DNA of 64,000 bases. Origin: Athripsodes cinereus (lineage: Eukaryota; Arthropoda; Insecta; Trichoptera; Leptoceridae). Every line of letters starts with the position of its first letter. The stretch's first letter is position 1. The translations under genes and the position numbers were made by a program. The stretch spans positions 32,315,542-32,379,541 of the forward strand of contig OX388305.1 in NCBI GenBank assembly GCA_947579605.1. The letters are read 5' to 3'. Below are positions 9,996 to 22,440 of this stretch, in pieces. The notes beneath the pieces are model-generated. The model did no database searches. It had not been told where the DNA came from and saw nothing but the letters and a program-made list of their open reading frames with translations.

Positions 9996-12340
9996 TGTAC
10001 TAACCATAGAATTATTACTTATTTTATTAATGGTTTAGTTGTTGTTAACTCAATTATTACCTAGAAAATAATAGGTAATAATTGTACCCAGAAAATACTA
10101 GGTAGGTACAATTATTACCTGGTTTAGTATTTTCTGGTTTTTCATACCTCATAATGGTGTAGCCAGTGAATTAATTCCACATAAAAAAAAACTCTCTGAT
10201 ATCCATGAACTGTTTTTAGTGTAGGTATTAGTATTGTAACAAACAATAACAATTATAAAAAATTGAATTGACGACAGCGTTATATTGATATGTCAATAAT
10301 TAATAAACATTGCGATCATATGGCTTTTGTTCATATAATAGTCAGATTAAATTGTTGTTTAGGGGATACGAGACTAAAGCAGTAAATATATACCTATACA
10401 GTATAGCAATAGAATACCTACAATTTATAATATTATTATTGCGCTTGTGAATATTAAGTCCTGTAGGGGCGGCAGATGGAGCGGCAGTAGAACCCCTGCC
10501 GCGAGACAGATGAGATGGAGGGGTTGGGGATTGGGGAATGCGACTACCAGTAAGTACATACATACATACCAACTTACCCCGTATAACAACAAATCAAACA
10601 TTGAAATATTCTAAAAAAATGAATACATCTAGTATCTATAATATGTTTCACCTTTTATATGTTTATTGAAAATTTATTCAGCCATTCAACGTTCCTGAAA
10701 AGAACGTGTTAGGAAAATAATCCGCCTCCATTCAGTCGTTTTTTTACAATTGAGTACTCTTCTTCCATAACTTCCTTAACATGTGATAATGTCCTTATAT
10801 TATTGTGTCAGAAGTGATGTAATCAAAAGAAAAGTTTTTTGGGTCCTTGAAACCTTGTGGATGAAACAATTATCGGGCTAACAATCGTTGGACATTTTCA
10901 TTGGAAACGTATTGAACTTAAAGTTAGATGCGTGTGATGTTTGTACAAAAAAAAACAAATACAAAAAGTATATAATTCCTAAACAGTTTAAGTTAGTAGA
11001 TGAATTGGATTATATAGTTATTACAATAAAGTTTGTGAAAAATTAAATACTTCTTTCATAAAATATTATTCGTAGGAAATTGTAATAATTAACAAGTTGA
11101 ATTGATAAGTTGAGTTTTTGTAAATAAATCGGGACTAAAATAGGGGGCCAGCATGTTATGGTTATGGAACCCCACGGATGAGTATGAGAGTGTATGCACT
11201 CCTAACACTATACCGCACGCTTCACTGGTTACATTGAGTTGCGTCAGTCAATTACCAACACAATACCTTGTTGAGATTTGTAACAAGTGAACAGTTGTTA
11301 AATAGATCTCTTCAACTTAATACAATACACTGCTTCTCATTAATGTGATCACAAATATTATTGTTGTGTGGAAAATACAACAACATCCTTCAGTTGATAA
11401 AAATACAATTAACATATATGAATAAAGTGGTGAATGAAAGCACGATGATATAACTCCTCAGGACTCCAACATCCGACCTTTTCTGCCTTCAGGAAAATGG
11501 GGATGTTTGGATATAGGATAATTATGTTCATCGAGTACGAACCAAAACCTCATCTTATAAAATGAACTTAGCTTCTAATTTAATTTGAATTAAAAATATA
11601 TATCATGCTTTATACCTAATATGTAGAGTATGACTTTTTAAAGTATCAAGTAGGTCAGAATCTATTACATACCTTTTTGGCCAACCCCAAATTACCTTAA
11701 AATAATCTTCCCCTCACATAATGAAAAGGCAGGAAGCATTATTTGGATGGTATAGATACATATGATAATAGATGGTATGATGTACATAAAGTTAACAGAG
11801 CACACGCGAGTTTCTATCCCAGGCATTGTTTTACACGAGGGATCATCAGTAATGATGATAGTTGTGGCTATGTGTAATTTGTTTTAAGTCATAATATGAA
11901 CAACAGCTGCTGTAGGCGTGCCGCCTGCTGGCTACCATCTATACACATATATCACTCATCAGTGATTACCATCTATATTCTATACGGACACTGTATATAC
12001 CTACTTATTTTATTATCAAATCAATACGTACCAACTCATAATATTATGTATGTAACTAATTACTTTTACAACTCATTTTTTATTTTAAAACTATAATACA
12101 ATTTTCATTACAATTATTGTCTGTATTCAAGATTCTGATTATTACTTCACTAGCTATGGATTAGACGCTCAGTGTTTTCTTATATTCGGTGAGTTCACTG
12201 ACTACCCACTTTTCTCAAAACTAGTGTAACATCTATTACAGTTACAGCAGGGCTATTCTTGACACAATCTAAATACGTGTTAAGATTTTGTCAAGAGTGT
12301 ACAGGTAATACCAAACTACAAAAATGTACACTACTGTAGG
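9996..12340. other. AT-rich intergenic DNA
   Basis: No gene is supported. A perfect 13-bp stem (CAATTATTACCTA at 10051-10063 against its complement at 10072-10084, 8-nt loop) is present. A GC-rich patch lies at 10445-10560 on the - strand (see findings). A moderately GC-rich patch at 11150-11240 is unassigned. Confidence 0.45.
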
Positions 12341-12525
12341 TCTAGTCAAAACACATTTAAGCGTTACGTTCTCGTTCGAATGTAGACGACGTTACGAGAA
12401 CGTTTCAATTTTCGTAGCTTAAATACACAAGTAGCTACGAAAAATTACACATTCTCGCAACGTCGTCCACGTTTGAACGAAAACGAAACGAAATCGTAAC
12501 GCTAAAAATCTAAAATGTGTTTAAG
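12341..12525. mobile_element. Family P hairpin MITE, copy 1
   Basis: The two arms are near-complete reverse complements. They begin TCTAGTCAAAACACATTTAA, pass through a CGTTACG block, an ACGACGTT block and CGTAGCT at the centre, then mirror back. Related copies lie at 23519-23709 and 58405-58589. This copy is the most diverged; its right end has lost the final GACTAGG. No coding capacity. Confidence 0.75.
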
Positions 12526-12820
12526 CAACGCATTAACTTCAACATATAACACAGGTGCATGTAAAAATAGTAGACACCTATAAAAAAAAATATCATTCAT
12601 TATGTATTTGTAGTGATTATTTTTATGTAACCGGAAACATGGATGAGTTGTCTATTAACAAGGACCCGACACCCTATTCATATTGTAATTATTATTATAA
12701 TGGTGAATTAGTTTCTGTGATTCGTATTTAAAAATTCAAACAATCGTGCACCTATTTACTTCTATTGACTACTTGCATACACAACAATATTTTGTAGGTA
12801 CTTCAGTATAATAAAATCGG

Positions 12821-13012
12821 ACATATTTGATATTAATAAAACACTGTTTTACTTTTCACTATTAATTTATTATTACTCAAGCGCTTTCGTCAAGTTAGCT
12901 TGACATTTTCAAGAGAACTCTTGAAAATGTCAAGCTAACTTGACGAAAGCGCTTGAGTAATAATAAATTAATAGTGAAAAGTAAAACAGTGTTTTATTAA
13001 TATCAAATATGT
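12821..13012. repeat. Perfect 192-bp palindrome
   Basis: Two 95-bp arms (12821-12915 and 12918-13012) are exact reverse complements around a 2-nt centre (AA). The arm contains CAAGCGCTTTCGTCAAGTTA and the innermost CATTTTCAAGAG. Diverged single-arm relatives occur at 9885-9995 and 40600-40660, and the sequence just right of the palindrome (TTTAAAATTTCTTTTCAC) recurs at 41079-41096. Either a very recent fold-back duplication of a dispersed repeat or an assembly snap-back artefact. Confidence 0.9.
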
Positions 13013-13340
13013 TTAAAATTTCTTTTCACAATGTGAACACACAAACTCTAGATCATATAAAATCGGACAATTATTTACATTTTAAACCTTACAAACTGTC
13101 ATTTTTAATACATATTATAAGTATTGTTGCTGTATTGCTTATGATTTTGAAAATGTAATCTTATGTACCTAATATTTTATAATTTCTTATATAAGTATTT
13201 GATTTAAAATATAAGTTAAATTGTCGTGGAATATCAATGATTGTTATAGGAAAAAGAGCTAAAACATGTTTTTTGCGACGAAGTAAAAGTTTACCAAATT
13301 GACGCTCAAACATATTTTGAATTTTAATTACTGGACTAAT

Positions 13341-13566
13341 ACTACTACACCATCACGGCATGTCCCGCAAATGGGGAAGCCAGAGGATTAACTGCAAGCA
13401 ATAAGCACGCAGATTGCCCTCCATATGCCAATAAAAGAATAATAAGACCGATAGGATGGGTGGCATGTCTCATCGATGTTAATTGTTTTATACAGAAGGT
13501 TTTTCAGACATCTGTCTTTTACAGGACTTTTGGAAACTTACAGAAAAGAGTGGGAGATCTATTTGG
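13341..13566 (-). mobile_element. Family A retroposon copy
   Basis: On the - strand this runs from AGTGGGAG through TTTTACAGGACTTTTGG to ...CCATCACGGCATGTCCCGCA (here + strand). The family ends in a (TAG)n tail, best seen at 35660-35692, which points to target-primed insertion. Confidence 0.65.
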
Positions 13567-14293
13567 AACTTCACGGAATATGAATTATTTAATAAATGAA
13601 AATGTAAGTAAATATAAATATTTTTTTGTGTAGCTAAATATGATCCCTAACAATATTCAGGATTATTCGGTGTGATTCCACAGGATGGTACTTATTGTAG
13701 TACACAAGGATTAATCATCCGTCCACGTGACCGCACACGTGCCGTCAAACCTTTTCAATCCACAATACAATATCCAGTCAGCGCAGCCCTGCCACAGTGC
13801 TTTACCGCAATACAGAATGCATACTCCTCCAAAACTAATACTAAAAAGACTAGACTGGCTTAATCCATTTCAACACAACCAAACCATGTTGCTCAATATC
13901 TTGGATGTTTTCAAACTTAGTCAGATAATGGGGAACTTTCACAAAAAAATAACCAAAAAATAGTACCTATATACAGAGAATTAGAAAGATTATGGTGCTT
14001 TTCATATTTTTAAATGTGCATTTTAAGGCTTTTATCACCATTTGAAAAAGTAATTTTCGCACTTCGCCGCAAAAAGGTCCACCCATGGCGGAACAGATGT
14101 GTGACGTCATCAGACGCTACAGACAGTTCTACGAGTCAAATGTGTGCCAATACAACATAGCGCCTAACGACGTCACAACGGGCTAATTCAACGACATGGT
14201 GTTTTGACGAATAACGAATTTTGTCCAAAAATGTGGATTATTATAATGAAACTCTTTTTAGGATATTTGCGATGAGCGTATATTTATTTATAA
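13567..14293. other. Intergenic DNA
   Basis: No gene is seen. A GC-richer patch at 14050-14190 (two GACGTCA motifs, GTCCACCCATGGCGG) looks like a fragment of an unidentified repeat. Confidence 0.4.
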
Positions 14294-14531
14294 CATGTAT
14301 AGACAATTTCACACAGACCGAGCTAGTCCCAAACTAAGATATGAGTCTTGTATTATGGGTACTAACACGACGATACACATATATACAATGCACTGAACAC
14401 ATATACATGTAACACCCAGACCCAGGACAATTTGAAAAAGGTCATTCTTCATTTTGCCCTGGCCGGGAATCGAACCCGGGACCTCGTGACTCAAAGGCAA
14501 GTGCGTTAGCCTCTGCGCCACACCGGTCGTC
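14294..14531 (-). mobile_element. SINE2 copy with intact pol III boxes
   Basis: Read on the - strand the head has box A TGGCGCAGAGG and box B GGTTCGATTCC, both perfect matches to the tRNA promoter consensus. The family body follows (GACCTTTTTCAAATTGTCCT, GTTACATG, CATAATACAAGA, TTAGTTTGGGACTAGCTCG) and it ends near TATACATG. A complete-looking copy; not a tRNA gene, because there is no cloverleaf 3' half and the same body recurs at four other places. Confidence 0.85.
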
Positions 14532-14754
14532 GATTTATTAATATAAAGTGTTAACATTTTTTCATATTCCTCACACATGCATGTTCGCCACTGTCCAGAT
14601 TTGTTGGGAATTGATCAAGCAACAAGATTCCGTGAGCATTGCAATGAATAAATTTTAAATATCCACAAATATTCTAGATGAGATTAATATAAAATCAGAA
14701 ATAAACTTGTCTTCTGTTTTATTTCCTCAATATTAATGTACTTTGTATGAACGG

Positions 14755-15262
14755 TGATCTATTGATAATTTCATCATCATCAACATCAGTGGCGCTACAA
14801 CCCTGTGTGTGGATCTTGATCTCCTCAATAAGTCGCCTCCACTCCCTCCTATCCATCACCTCTCGTCGCCAATTGGTCACGCCCAAAGCTCGCAGGTCCT
14901 TTTCCACCCCGTTCATCCATCTCAACCTCCAGGCCTCCCGACGCTTTTTCTGCCACTGGGCTTTGCGGAAATATCCTTTTGATCGTTGATGTGTCGTTCA
15001 TCCTTTCCACATGCCCTGGCCATCGGAGTCGGCAGATTTTGATGTACCTACTTGGCGATATGCACATCTTGATACAAGGTATAGAGTTCGTAGATGTATC
15101 TACTTCGCCAAACTCCGTTTTCGCATATGGGCCCATAGATGCGTCTTGAGATTTTTCTTTCGAATATGTCCAGTATCAGCTCATCCGCCTAAGTGAGTGT
15201 CCATGTTTCGGCGGCATAGGTCAGGAGAGGTCGAATAAGTGTCTTATACATTTGTATCTTAG
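14755..15262 (-). pseudogene. LINE reverse transcriptase C-terminal fragment
   Basis: On the - strand, broken frames encode the end of an RT: RLRWPGHVERMND, then after a frameshift RWMNGVEKDLRALGVTNWRR and a final DRREWRRLIEEIK segment. The stretch upstream on that strand (15130-15262) belongs to the same coding end. The family differs from the 5370 element. At least two frameshifts; not functional. Confidence 0.75.
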
Positions 15263-15690
15263 ACATTGATAATTTTAGTCTTATGTAATAAGTAAAAGGT
15301 AAGTTTAATGTGTGTCAGTTATCATGACAATGTAAGTAAGGTTTTGATATCGTATCGTAATGATGAAATCTCATTTGTTATTTCACATTATTATTTTGCA
15401 AAATGAATACATTGAATTTTTGTTAATGATAATTGATTGACTTATTTGTAGGAAGATTATAATATTATATTATGTACAATGAGTATTAATATAATTGGTA
15501 GGTATCTACTCACTGTCCTTAACATTTCTCATATCGTAATAATCGTAGATACAAAATAATGACTAAGTTATTTTTTTTAATATGTGATGATAAGCAAAAT
15601 GTACCGATATTGCATCGATAATATAACAAAAAATAAGTATGCATATTTTATACGATTCGATGATACGTTAATTTTTTTTCTCTTTTTTTA

Positions 15691-15898
15691 AAAGATATAT
15701 CTGGGGTTTGTTATAAACCAAAATAATAATAATAAGAACACTTTATTGATCAGGAAAAAAAATCATGAGCCATTGGCGAGCTTATTGCCTGGAGGCAATA
15801 TCTTCCAGCTAACCAAAATAATGTGTGGACAAAATACAACCTTAAACACCTTTCACAGTAAGCTAAGAACTTGTGTCGTGAAAGGGGAGTTTGTTAGT
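15691..15898 (-). mobile_element. SINE1 copy split by an insertion
   Basis: The SINE1 tail (AAAAGATATATCTGG, TTATAAACC) and body (TACAACCTTAAACACCTTTCAC, TTGTGTCGTGAAAGGGGAG) are separated by 15728-15810. The tRNA-like head is missing. Confidence 0.75.
15728..15810 (-). mobile_element. LINE 3' tail nested in SINE1
   Basis: The insert is flanked by the 12-bp direct repeat AACCAAAATAAT (15716-15727 and 15811-15822), a target-site duplication of the size expected for target-primed reverse transcription. On the - strand it reads GGAAGATATTGCCTCCAGGC ... AATAAAGTGTTCTTATT and ends in (ATT)n. It resembles family D. Confidence 0.8.
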
Positions 15899-16174
15899 TT
15901 ATTGTTCCATTTTCATTAAGGTTTCCGTCATGATTGCATTGAATCTTTTGATTTTGTGTTAAATAATAAATTCTTATTTATATTATTAATATACTTGAAC
16001 TTCATGATCATTTATTAAATATATAGAGGTAAGTTTACTCAAACAACTCCATGTAATGTCAAAATGTCACAATTCCTACTTTTCTTATCTGTATTTTGAT
16101 TATAATATGTACGAAGATCTTACGTAACATCGCAAACGAGTGAATAATCTTGAGAAGAATAGAATAGAATATAA

Positions 16175-18311
16175 TCTATATGTATATAACTTGGGTACCT
16201 ACTTTAAATACAACCTTTAGCCTGTTTTGTGGTTTGTCTCAAAATAGAAATTGTTTTATATCTATTTTTAATTATATTTAATAATGTTATCTATTATTAC
16301 ATGTTATTGGCAATTTAATCCAGACTGGGGTTTGTCATTTCTCGAGTTGCAATAAGTCTTGAGACTCGTTTCCCGGTAATTTTTGGAAAATCGAGAAATG
16401 ACATATTTTTTTTCAAGATCACATTTCGTCTAATTTAAGTCTAATTATGGCAGAATCAATTAAGTACTGCATTAATTATTTTATTAATACACTGTATTAT
16501 GTCTTTAATAAAGTATAAAATGAATATCTTTGTTCTAAAGATTGAAAAGAAGAAGGAGTTAGTTTTACCCTATAATTCGTGACAACGGTTGTTTGAATAC
16601 ACTACTTAGAGAAATAGATGATGTTGCAAAAACCAACAGTGCATTACTGGAAAGTCTTATTCGAATCCAAACATTTATTTTTATCTTTATATCTACACCA
16701 TCACGGTATAACCACCAAGTGGAATAGTTAATAAACAAACTCCATTTACGAATATCAATTGTAGGACTTATCAACTACTCGCCACATTCAAGGTACAGGC
16801 TTCCAGAACTATGAAAAATATCTTTGGGGTCTAAGGGCGTGTGTGATGTTGTCGAGCCTGTCCTATGAAATCACCTATGTACTAGCTCTACTGACGAAAA
16901 GTCCAATTCAGTACAGTTCGTTTCTCAATTTCTCACCTGTTCTCGAACGTATTTTCCCGGGAACGATATATACCAGTCAATATGCCGGAAAATCGAGAAC
17001 GAGAATTTACGGAAAAAAACCCTAATCCAGACTAATGTAATAAACCTATAATTATAGGTTTATTACATTAGTCGGTGCATCGGTGCATCAATATAATTAT
17101 GTATTTAAATCAGCAATTGGAAACAATGATTTCATTGAAATAACAAAACAGCCTAATCATAATATTATAAAAACATAATATTTTATCTTCTATCTAAATC
17201 ATTTCGATTGAAAATTATGACATATTTATCACAGTGTAAGTTTTCTTATCATTATACTTATCACAATATTATTGAATATAAGTAACTAAATAATCACTTG
17301 GATACGTGTATTATAAATCAATTAATAGAGATTTGGAAAAACCCGAATATTTTTTTGGAAAAACCAATGCATATGTAGGTATGTACATCATACACTTATC
17401 TACAAAAGCAAGATAAGTGCTGATTGATCGAGTTATATGAATAATATAACTAACCCTCACAATTTTAGACGTAATAAACAAGATAGTCATCAACATTCCA
17501 AACAAAAAAAGATTATTTATGAAAAACACATTTATAAAAAAAAAAAAAAAATTAGTGCAAACCAACATAATAATGCATACCTACCTAGTAATAATTGTTT
17601 ATTTAAATGTGTTAATGAATAATATATTATATAATTAATAATTTAATGGGTAGGTATATTTATTTATCTGTACTTCCAAGTTTCCAATTAAGTCTCAAGT
17701 CTATCATTTAAAAAAAAAACAAAAACTTATGATTTGTCTCGAAGCCACAGAAACTAGGTACATGAGAAGTAAAGTGACTAGATTAAATAGACTATAAATA
17801 TATTATATATGTACTTGTAAAATTTCGCAAATGCACATGAGCAAAATCTTTAATGTAGGTACATATAAAATATCATAAATATAAAATATTTTTTTTATAG
17901 ATTTCGTTTGATAAAGGAATAACCGTACCAGGTTTGATTGCACCATTAGTTCCTGTATAAGGTATCGAAAAACATATTATTTTGAGCACAGTTTACGTTA
18001 GAATGTGACAAAGTAAAAGTTTTGGAACGAATGATGAACGAGTATGATCCATTATATCAACCAATACTAAACATTGATCCAATTGTAACTAATCAAATTC
18101 CACCCAATAAAGGAAGCGGAAAACTTTTTTTACTATTATGGAATTCATTATTTACCGGCACTACGCCAAATAAATTTAAATGGAGATGATGACCTCCATA
18201 AAATATATGGAAACATAGTTCAAATTACTGAAAATCTTACCATATCCTTGAAATTTTTTATAATTGCTAAAAAATACGTAATTTATCCCGTTATTTGATA
18301 ATGATATCTTA
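16175..18311. other. AT-rich intergenic DNA
   Basis: No gene is seen. It includes a family A scrap at 16692-16730, a perfect 44-bp palindrome at 17030-17073, and two CGAGAA-containing blocks at about 16330-16400 and 16910-17010 with similar motifs in opposite orientation that may be the ends of an old element. Confidence 0.4.
17030..17073. repeat. Perfect 44-bp palindrome
   Basis: GACTAATGTAATAAACCTAT and two more bases are followed at once by their exact reverse complement, with no spacer. The word TCCAGACT just before it also occurs at about 16319 (ATCCAGACTGGGG), so the palindrome may sit at the end of a larger repeat. Confidence 0.85.
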
Positions 18312-18797
18312 GTGCCAACACTTATGTCTGCAAGTGAGACGTGGACATGGTTAAAGAAGGATGTAAGTGGCATAAATGCAGTTGAAATGAGATCGTTGAG
18401 AACGATGTGTGGTAAAAGTCTGAGAGATCGTGTGCGTAACAGTGATATACGAAAGGAATGTGGAATTAAAGTTGGTGTAATAACAAGGATGAATGTAAAT
18501 AAGTTAAGATGATTTGGGCACGTGGAAAGAATGAATGAGGACAGAATGACTAAGAAGATATTTTGGCTGAGAGGAATGGTGCTCGGAGACGTGGACGTCC
18601 GAGGATTGAATGGCAAGATCATTTAAATCAAATCCTACAGGACGGTCACGTGTTGAACACACTGAACAGGAGAGTATGCATGAGGAGTTGTATGACAGTG
18701 ATGGAAGTAAAAGATGTATGCAAGGATAGAAGGAAGTGGCGCTCGATTCTTCTGCCTACCCCGCGAGGGAAGCGGCGTGATGGTATGTATGTATATT
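18312..18797 (+). pseudogene. LINE reverse transcriptase C-terminal fragment
   Basis: The broken frames contain SASETWTWLKKD, then a LRTMCGKSLRDRVRNSDIRK segment, FGHVERMNEDRM (after an in-frame stop at the VNKLR end), and then, frameshifted, RRRGRPRIEWQDHLNQI, DRRKWRSIL. These are standard C-terminal RT signatures in insect LINEs. The end CCCGCGAGGGAAGCGGCGTG recurs, diverged, at about 19560-19600 and 39003-39040. Degenerate. Confidence 0.75.
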
Positions 18798-21700
18798 TGA
18801 TAATGATATTAGACTGATTCTTAATATTGTTTCATGGGTTATTCAAAAATAGTAAACAAGCTATGACCGATATGTAAATGGGAAAAACCAAGTATAATTT
18901 GTAAGTGCCTCATAATTAATAAAGTAACAACAATAAGGTAAAATACACTTATATCCTATATACTTATGTCAGTATATATTTTATTACTCTATATTAAGGT
19001 AGGTAGCACATTCATTAGAATAAAGTCACCCAAAACAAGCCTTTTTTAGCATATTACTTACAATTACCTTCTGACATTCAGGACATTTTTACTTCGTATT
19101 TTCAGTCAATAACCTAAAGACTTTTGGAGATTCTAACGACTTGTGTTACCAAAATAATATTTTGAAATTTTTTATATATTAATTAAATTGTTGTTTATTT
19201 TTTTTACCTATTTGTCATTCGCAAAGCCTATAATTTATTTTAACTTGACCAAACTTTGCTCTACAAAAGAAACACAGCAAAATGTGTTAATCGGCTGTTT
19301 AATTTACAAATCAAAGTTTCGATTTGAACTGTTATTATGTAGCGACAAACAATTTCTTAACATGGTTAACTTTTTATAGTTTTGGTATCATTATGAATTT
19401 CTACATCATAGTTCATACATTGGTAGATTGAATTCTCAAAGATAGTCACGTGTTATTAAATTAATCGACGTGCATTTATGAGAAACTAGATGAATGTTGA
19501 GGAAACGAATGAAGAAGTATGCATATAAAAATAGATCAATATGGCGTTTCATTCTCTCTGCCTACTCCACCTGGGACAGGGCGTGATGGTGTAGATAGAT
19601 AGAAAGAAACAATACTAGATTCATTTTATGTAGGTAAACTCATTTTTATTATTTCCAAACGATCTAATTTTACTTTTATTTACGAATTTCTGGATAATCC
19701 AAGGAAATCGAATTTGTATAATCATAAAAACTAGAAATCTAGTGTGACTTTTTAATAAATAAAGTAGGCAAATATCTACCTAATAAGTTTAGCGTTTAAT
19801 CATTATGGATATGATATTATATGTACAAGTATATAGAGATGATGACAATTAAATTACATATCTAGATAAGCTAATCGTATTAAAATAATACAGTTGCTAT
19901 GTATAATATGTTGATAAATAATAAATTAAGGTAAAAGAAACAAACTTTAAAGTGGATTTTTTCAATATCAAATATTTTGAAAATTTTAATTATTTAATTT
20001 AAAATGTATTCTGTAGTACAGCCAGTAAATGATCGGTACCCACTCTTCTCTACAAGTTTTCGAGTGTCCTGTATATGGTGTTTGAAAAATTAAAGACAAT
20101 TTAGATCTTAAATTCAGCGATGTAGTTTGCCACCCATTCTGAATGTCTTAATTTTTTTTACAGGTATACAGGACAGCTTGCATTTTTATTTTATAATTAT
20201 GATATCCATCAAGGCATACCCAGTAATACTCTCATTTTGAAAATCGTACTTTTGTTTACCAATTTTTTTATTCTTGTTTATTAGTTTCTCTGGGATCGCA
20301 TTGGTCGAAGGCTGTAATATTCCCAGTAGAATATGGTGTCCTTTTAATAATAATAAGTTTTGTATGTAATCCTTTTAGCAATATTTTTCAAGTGAACTTA
20401 ATATGCTAATTGGCATCCGATCTGCTGACTGATTTGTAAATGATAACAATTTTTAATTGCATCATTTATACAAACATTTTGTTCCTTTCTTTTTTCTTTC
20501 TTCCGCATCCCAAATTATAAAGGTAATTATTTCTTTATCATTACTGTAACTACCTACTAATGAAATGTAAAGATACTATAAGTGGCATTATTAAACATAG
20601 ACTGTATTATTATTATAATGTTTATTGTGTAAAACCGTTTTATTTTTGTAAATAAATAAATGTAAAACAACGTATTAATCTATGACATGAAAATTTGAAA
20701 AGGTGCCTACTTATTATTGATTTTGATATCTTTAGATTGATATCACAATTGTTATAAGAAAATAAAACTGCGTGGTAAGCATAATAATTAAAGGCTTAAT
20801 ATTGAACACGTTATCTATCTATGATAACACACCTTAGCAACGAGTAAATTCTGGACAGAAATTTCCATTTTTCATACTTATTTTTTTTAATTAAGTGTAA
20901 TATGTTTGACATATTATATGTACATAACAAGGCCATACTCAGAGATAGGGTTGGTTAAAAAAGTTTTTGGAACTAACATATATTAACTGAAGAAAAGGGG
21001 ATTTGAAATTTTTACCCTTACTCCGAACCCATGTTTTCCGGACTCAATATATTTATATACTACTGTATAAAATAGTCCATAATGTATTTTTATACATAGC
21101 TAGAATATATGTTTTTCTATACAATATTCTGGGAATTTATTGGTAAGTATATTTGAAGGAATAGTAAGGTAAATTCAAAATTATTTGTCTATCTATCTAA
21201 CACCATTTACATAGATATATCCTTACATACTTCTCTCGCTTCTTCTATAGTCATACAATTTTTTAACACATCTTCATGCACGTCAATTTATCTTACTTAA
21301 CACATGGCCTTTCTTAGAAATTTGGTCAAGCTTTGTGGTTCTTGGACTCCTGCGTTTATTCACAACCCCTCTTAAAAAAGTGTATCCTCTTTCTCATTCT
21401 TTCCTCACCCAAATTTAAAATTAACATAGAATTGTATGTATGTATGATTGTTTGAAGATGAAATAACATTAGGTATTTTACTTGATTGATAAACTAGTAT
21501 TTTCCCAGGCTTCCTGATTCCATCAGATATAAAACAGCACTTCTGAATTTATTGAAGCAATACAAAGGAAAATTACAAAACATAACATTAACATGCCTAT
21601 TATTATATTCCGTGTACTCTTGCAGGGCGTCACACTCCCTACATATGATTTGGGTTTGATCTCCCTTAGGGCGCCACGTGCACAAGAAATTTGATTATTG

Positions 21701-22208
21701 TTTTCAGTCATGGCGTGGCCCAGATCCTCCGCAGATTAAAAAAATATTCAGTTACCATTTAAGAATAATTATCATCCCTCTTCTATAGGTAGGTACTATT
21801 TAAATAATTATATATTGTAACTGAATAAAATTCCATTCTTTTATTTTAATATTGGGAACACTAAATTCATATATATTTTTTATGAATAATGTCACTGTTT
21901 TACTTAACTATATAGTATATTATATAACACCTACTTCATTAAATTTTCTCTGCACACAAAACGCTTTATAAAATATAAAATGCTATAAAACGCTCTATTT
22001 TATAAAATATAAAATAAAATAAAACCAAGCGTCAAATTGAAGATCATAAACAAGTACAGGTAGGTATTGAATTTTCATAGAAAAAAAATATCGAAAAACG
22101 CTATCCCTTCGTGTGAGGGGTGGTGAACTTCTTTTTTTAAATTTTTTGTACATGAGATTGCATGGGGTCCTGCACATGCTGGAGGATCACTCGAGGTGAA
22201 GACAAATT
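18798..22208. other. AT-rich intergenic DNA with repeats
   Basis: No gene is seen. It includes a short LINE tail (TCTCTGCCTACTCCACCTGG) at 19552-19603, a + strand family A copy at about 20014-20190 (TCGAGTGTCCTGTA, TTCAGCGATG, TGCCACCCATTCTGAATGTC), and an old LINE scrap at about 21190-21400. Confidence 0.45.
20014..20190 (+). mobile_element. Family A retroposon, 3' truncated
   Basis: Shares the order CCCACTCTTCTC, GTTTTCGAGTGTCCTGTA, AAATTCAGCGATG and CCACCCATTCTGAATGTCTT with the complete copy at 35428-35692, but the terminal GGGATATGCCGTGATGG and (TAG)n are not present. Confidence 0.6.
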
Positions 22209-22216
22209 GTCTATAG

Positions 22217-22440
22217 CAGCGGTCGTAAAAGTGGTGGCCGTGAGAAAATTCCGCTGGTCCACAGATAATGTGGAATATACTTACTCACCAGTTTCGTTTT
22301 ATTAACAAGGAACATTTTATATCTTCTTAGATCACATTCTTTTATAAGTACTATTAGCACTTGAAAAATCCTATTAGTGGTCCCCTGGATTTAAATTACG
22401 AATATACTGGTCCGTGAAGTTAAAATGTTGGGGACCACTG
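22217..22440. mobile_element. hAT-type MITE with 8-bp target duplication
   Basis: The element begins CAGCGGTCGTAAAAGTGGTG and ends TGTTGGGGACCACTG. The terminal inverted repeat CAGYGGTC is the usual hAT form. It is flanked by the identical 8-mer GTCTATAG at 22209-22216 and 22441-22448. At 224 bp it has no transposase and must have been mobilised in trans. Confidence 0.85.

Noticed and set aside
14455..14530. tRNA gene
   Set aside because: The promoter boxes are good, but there is no complete cloverleaf and the downstream body repeats at 51455, 54135 and 62088, so it is a SINE head.
18176..18622. 148-codon - strand frame
   Set aside because: Antisense of the LINE fragment at 18312-18797; no independent evidence for coding.
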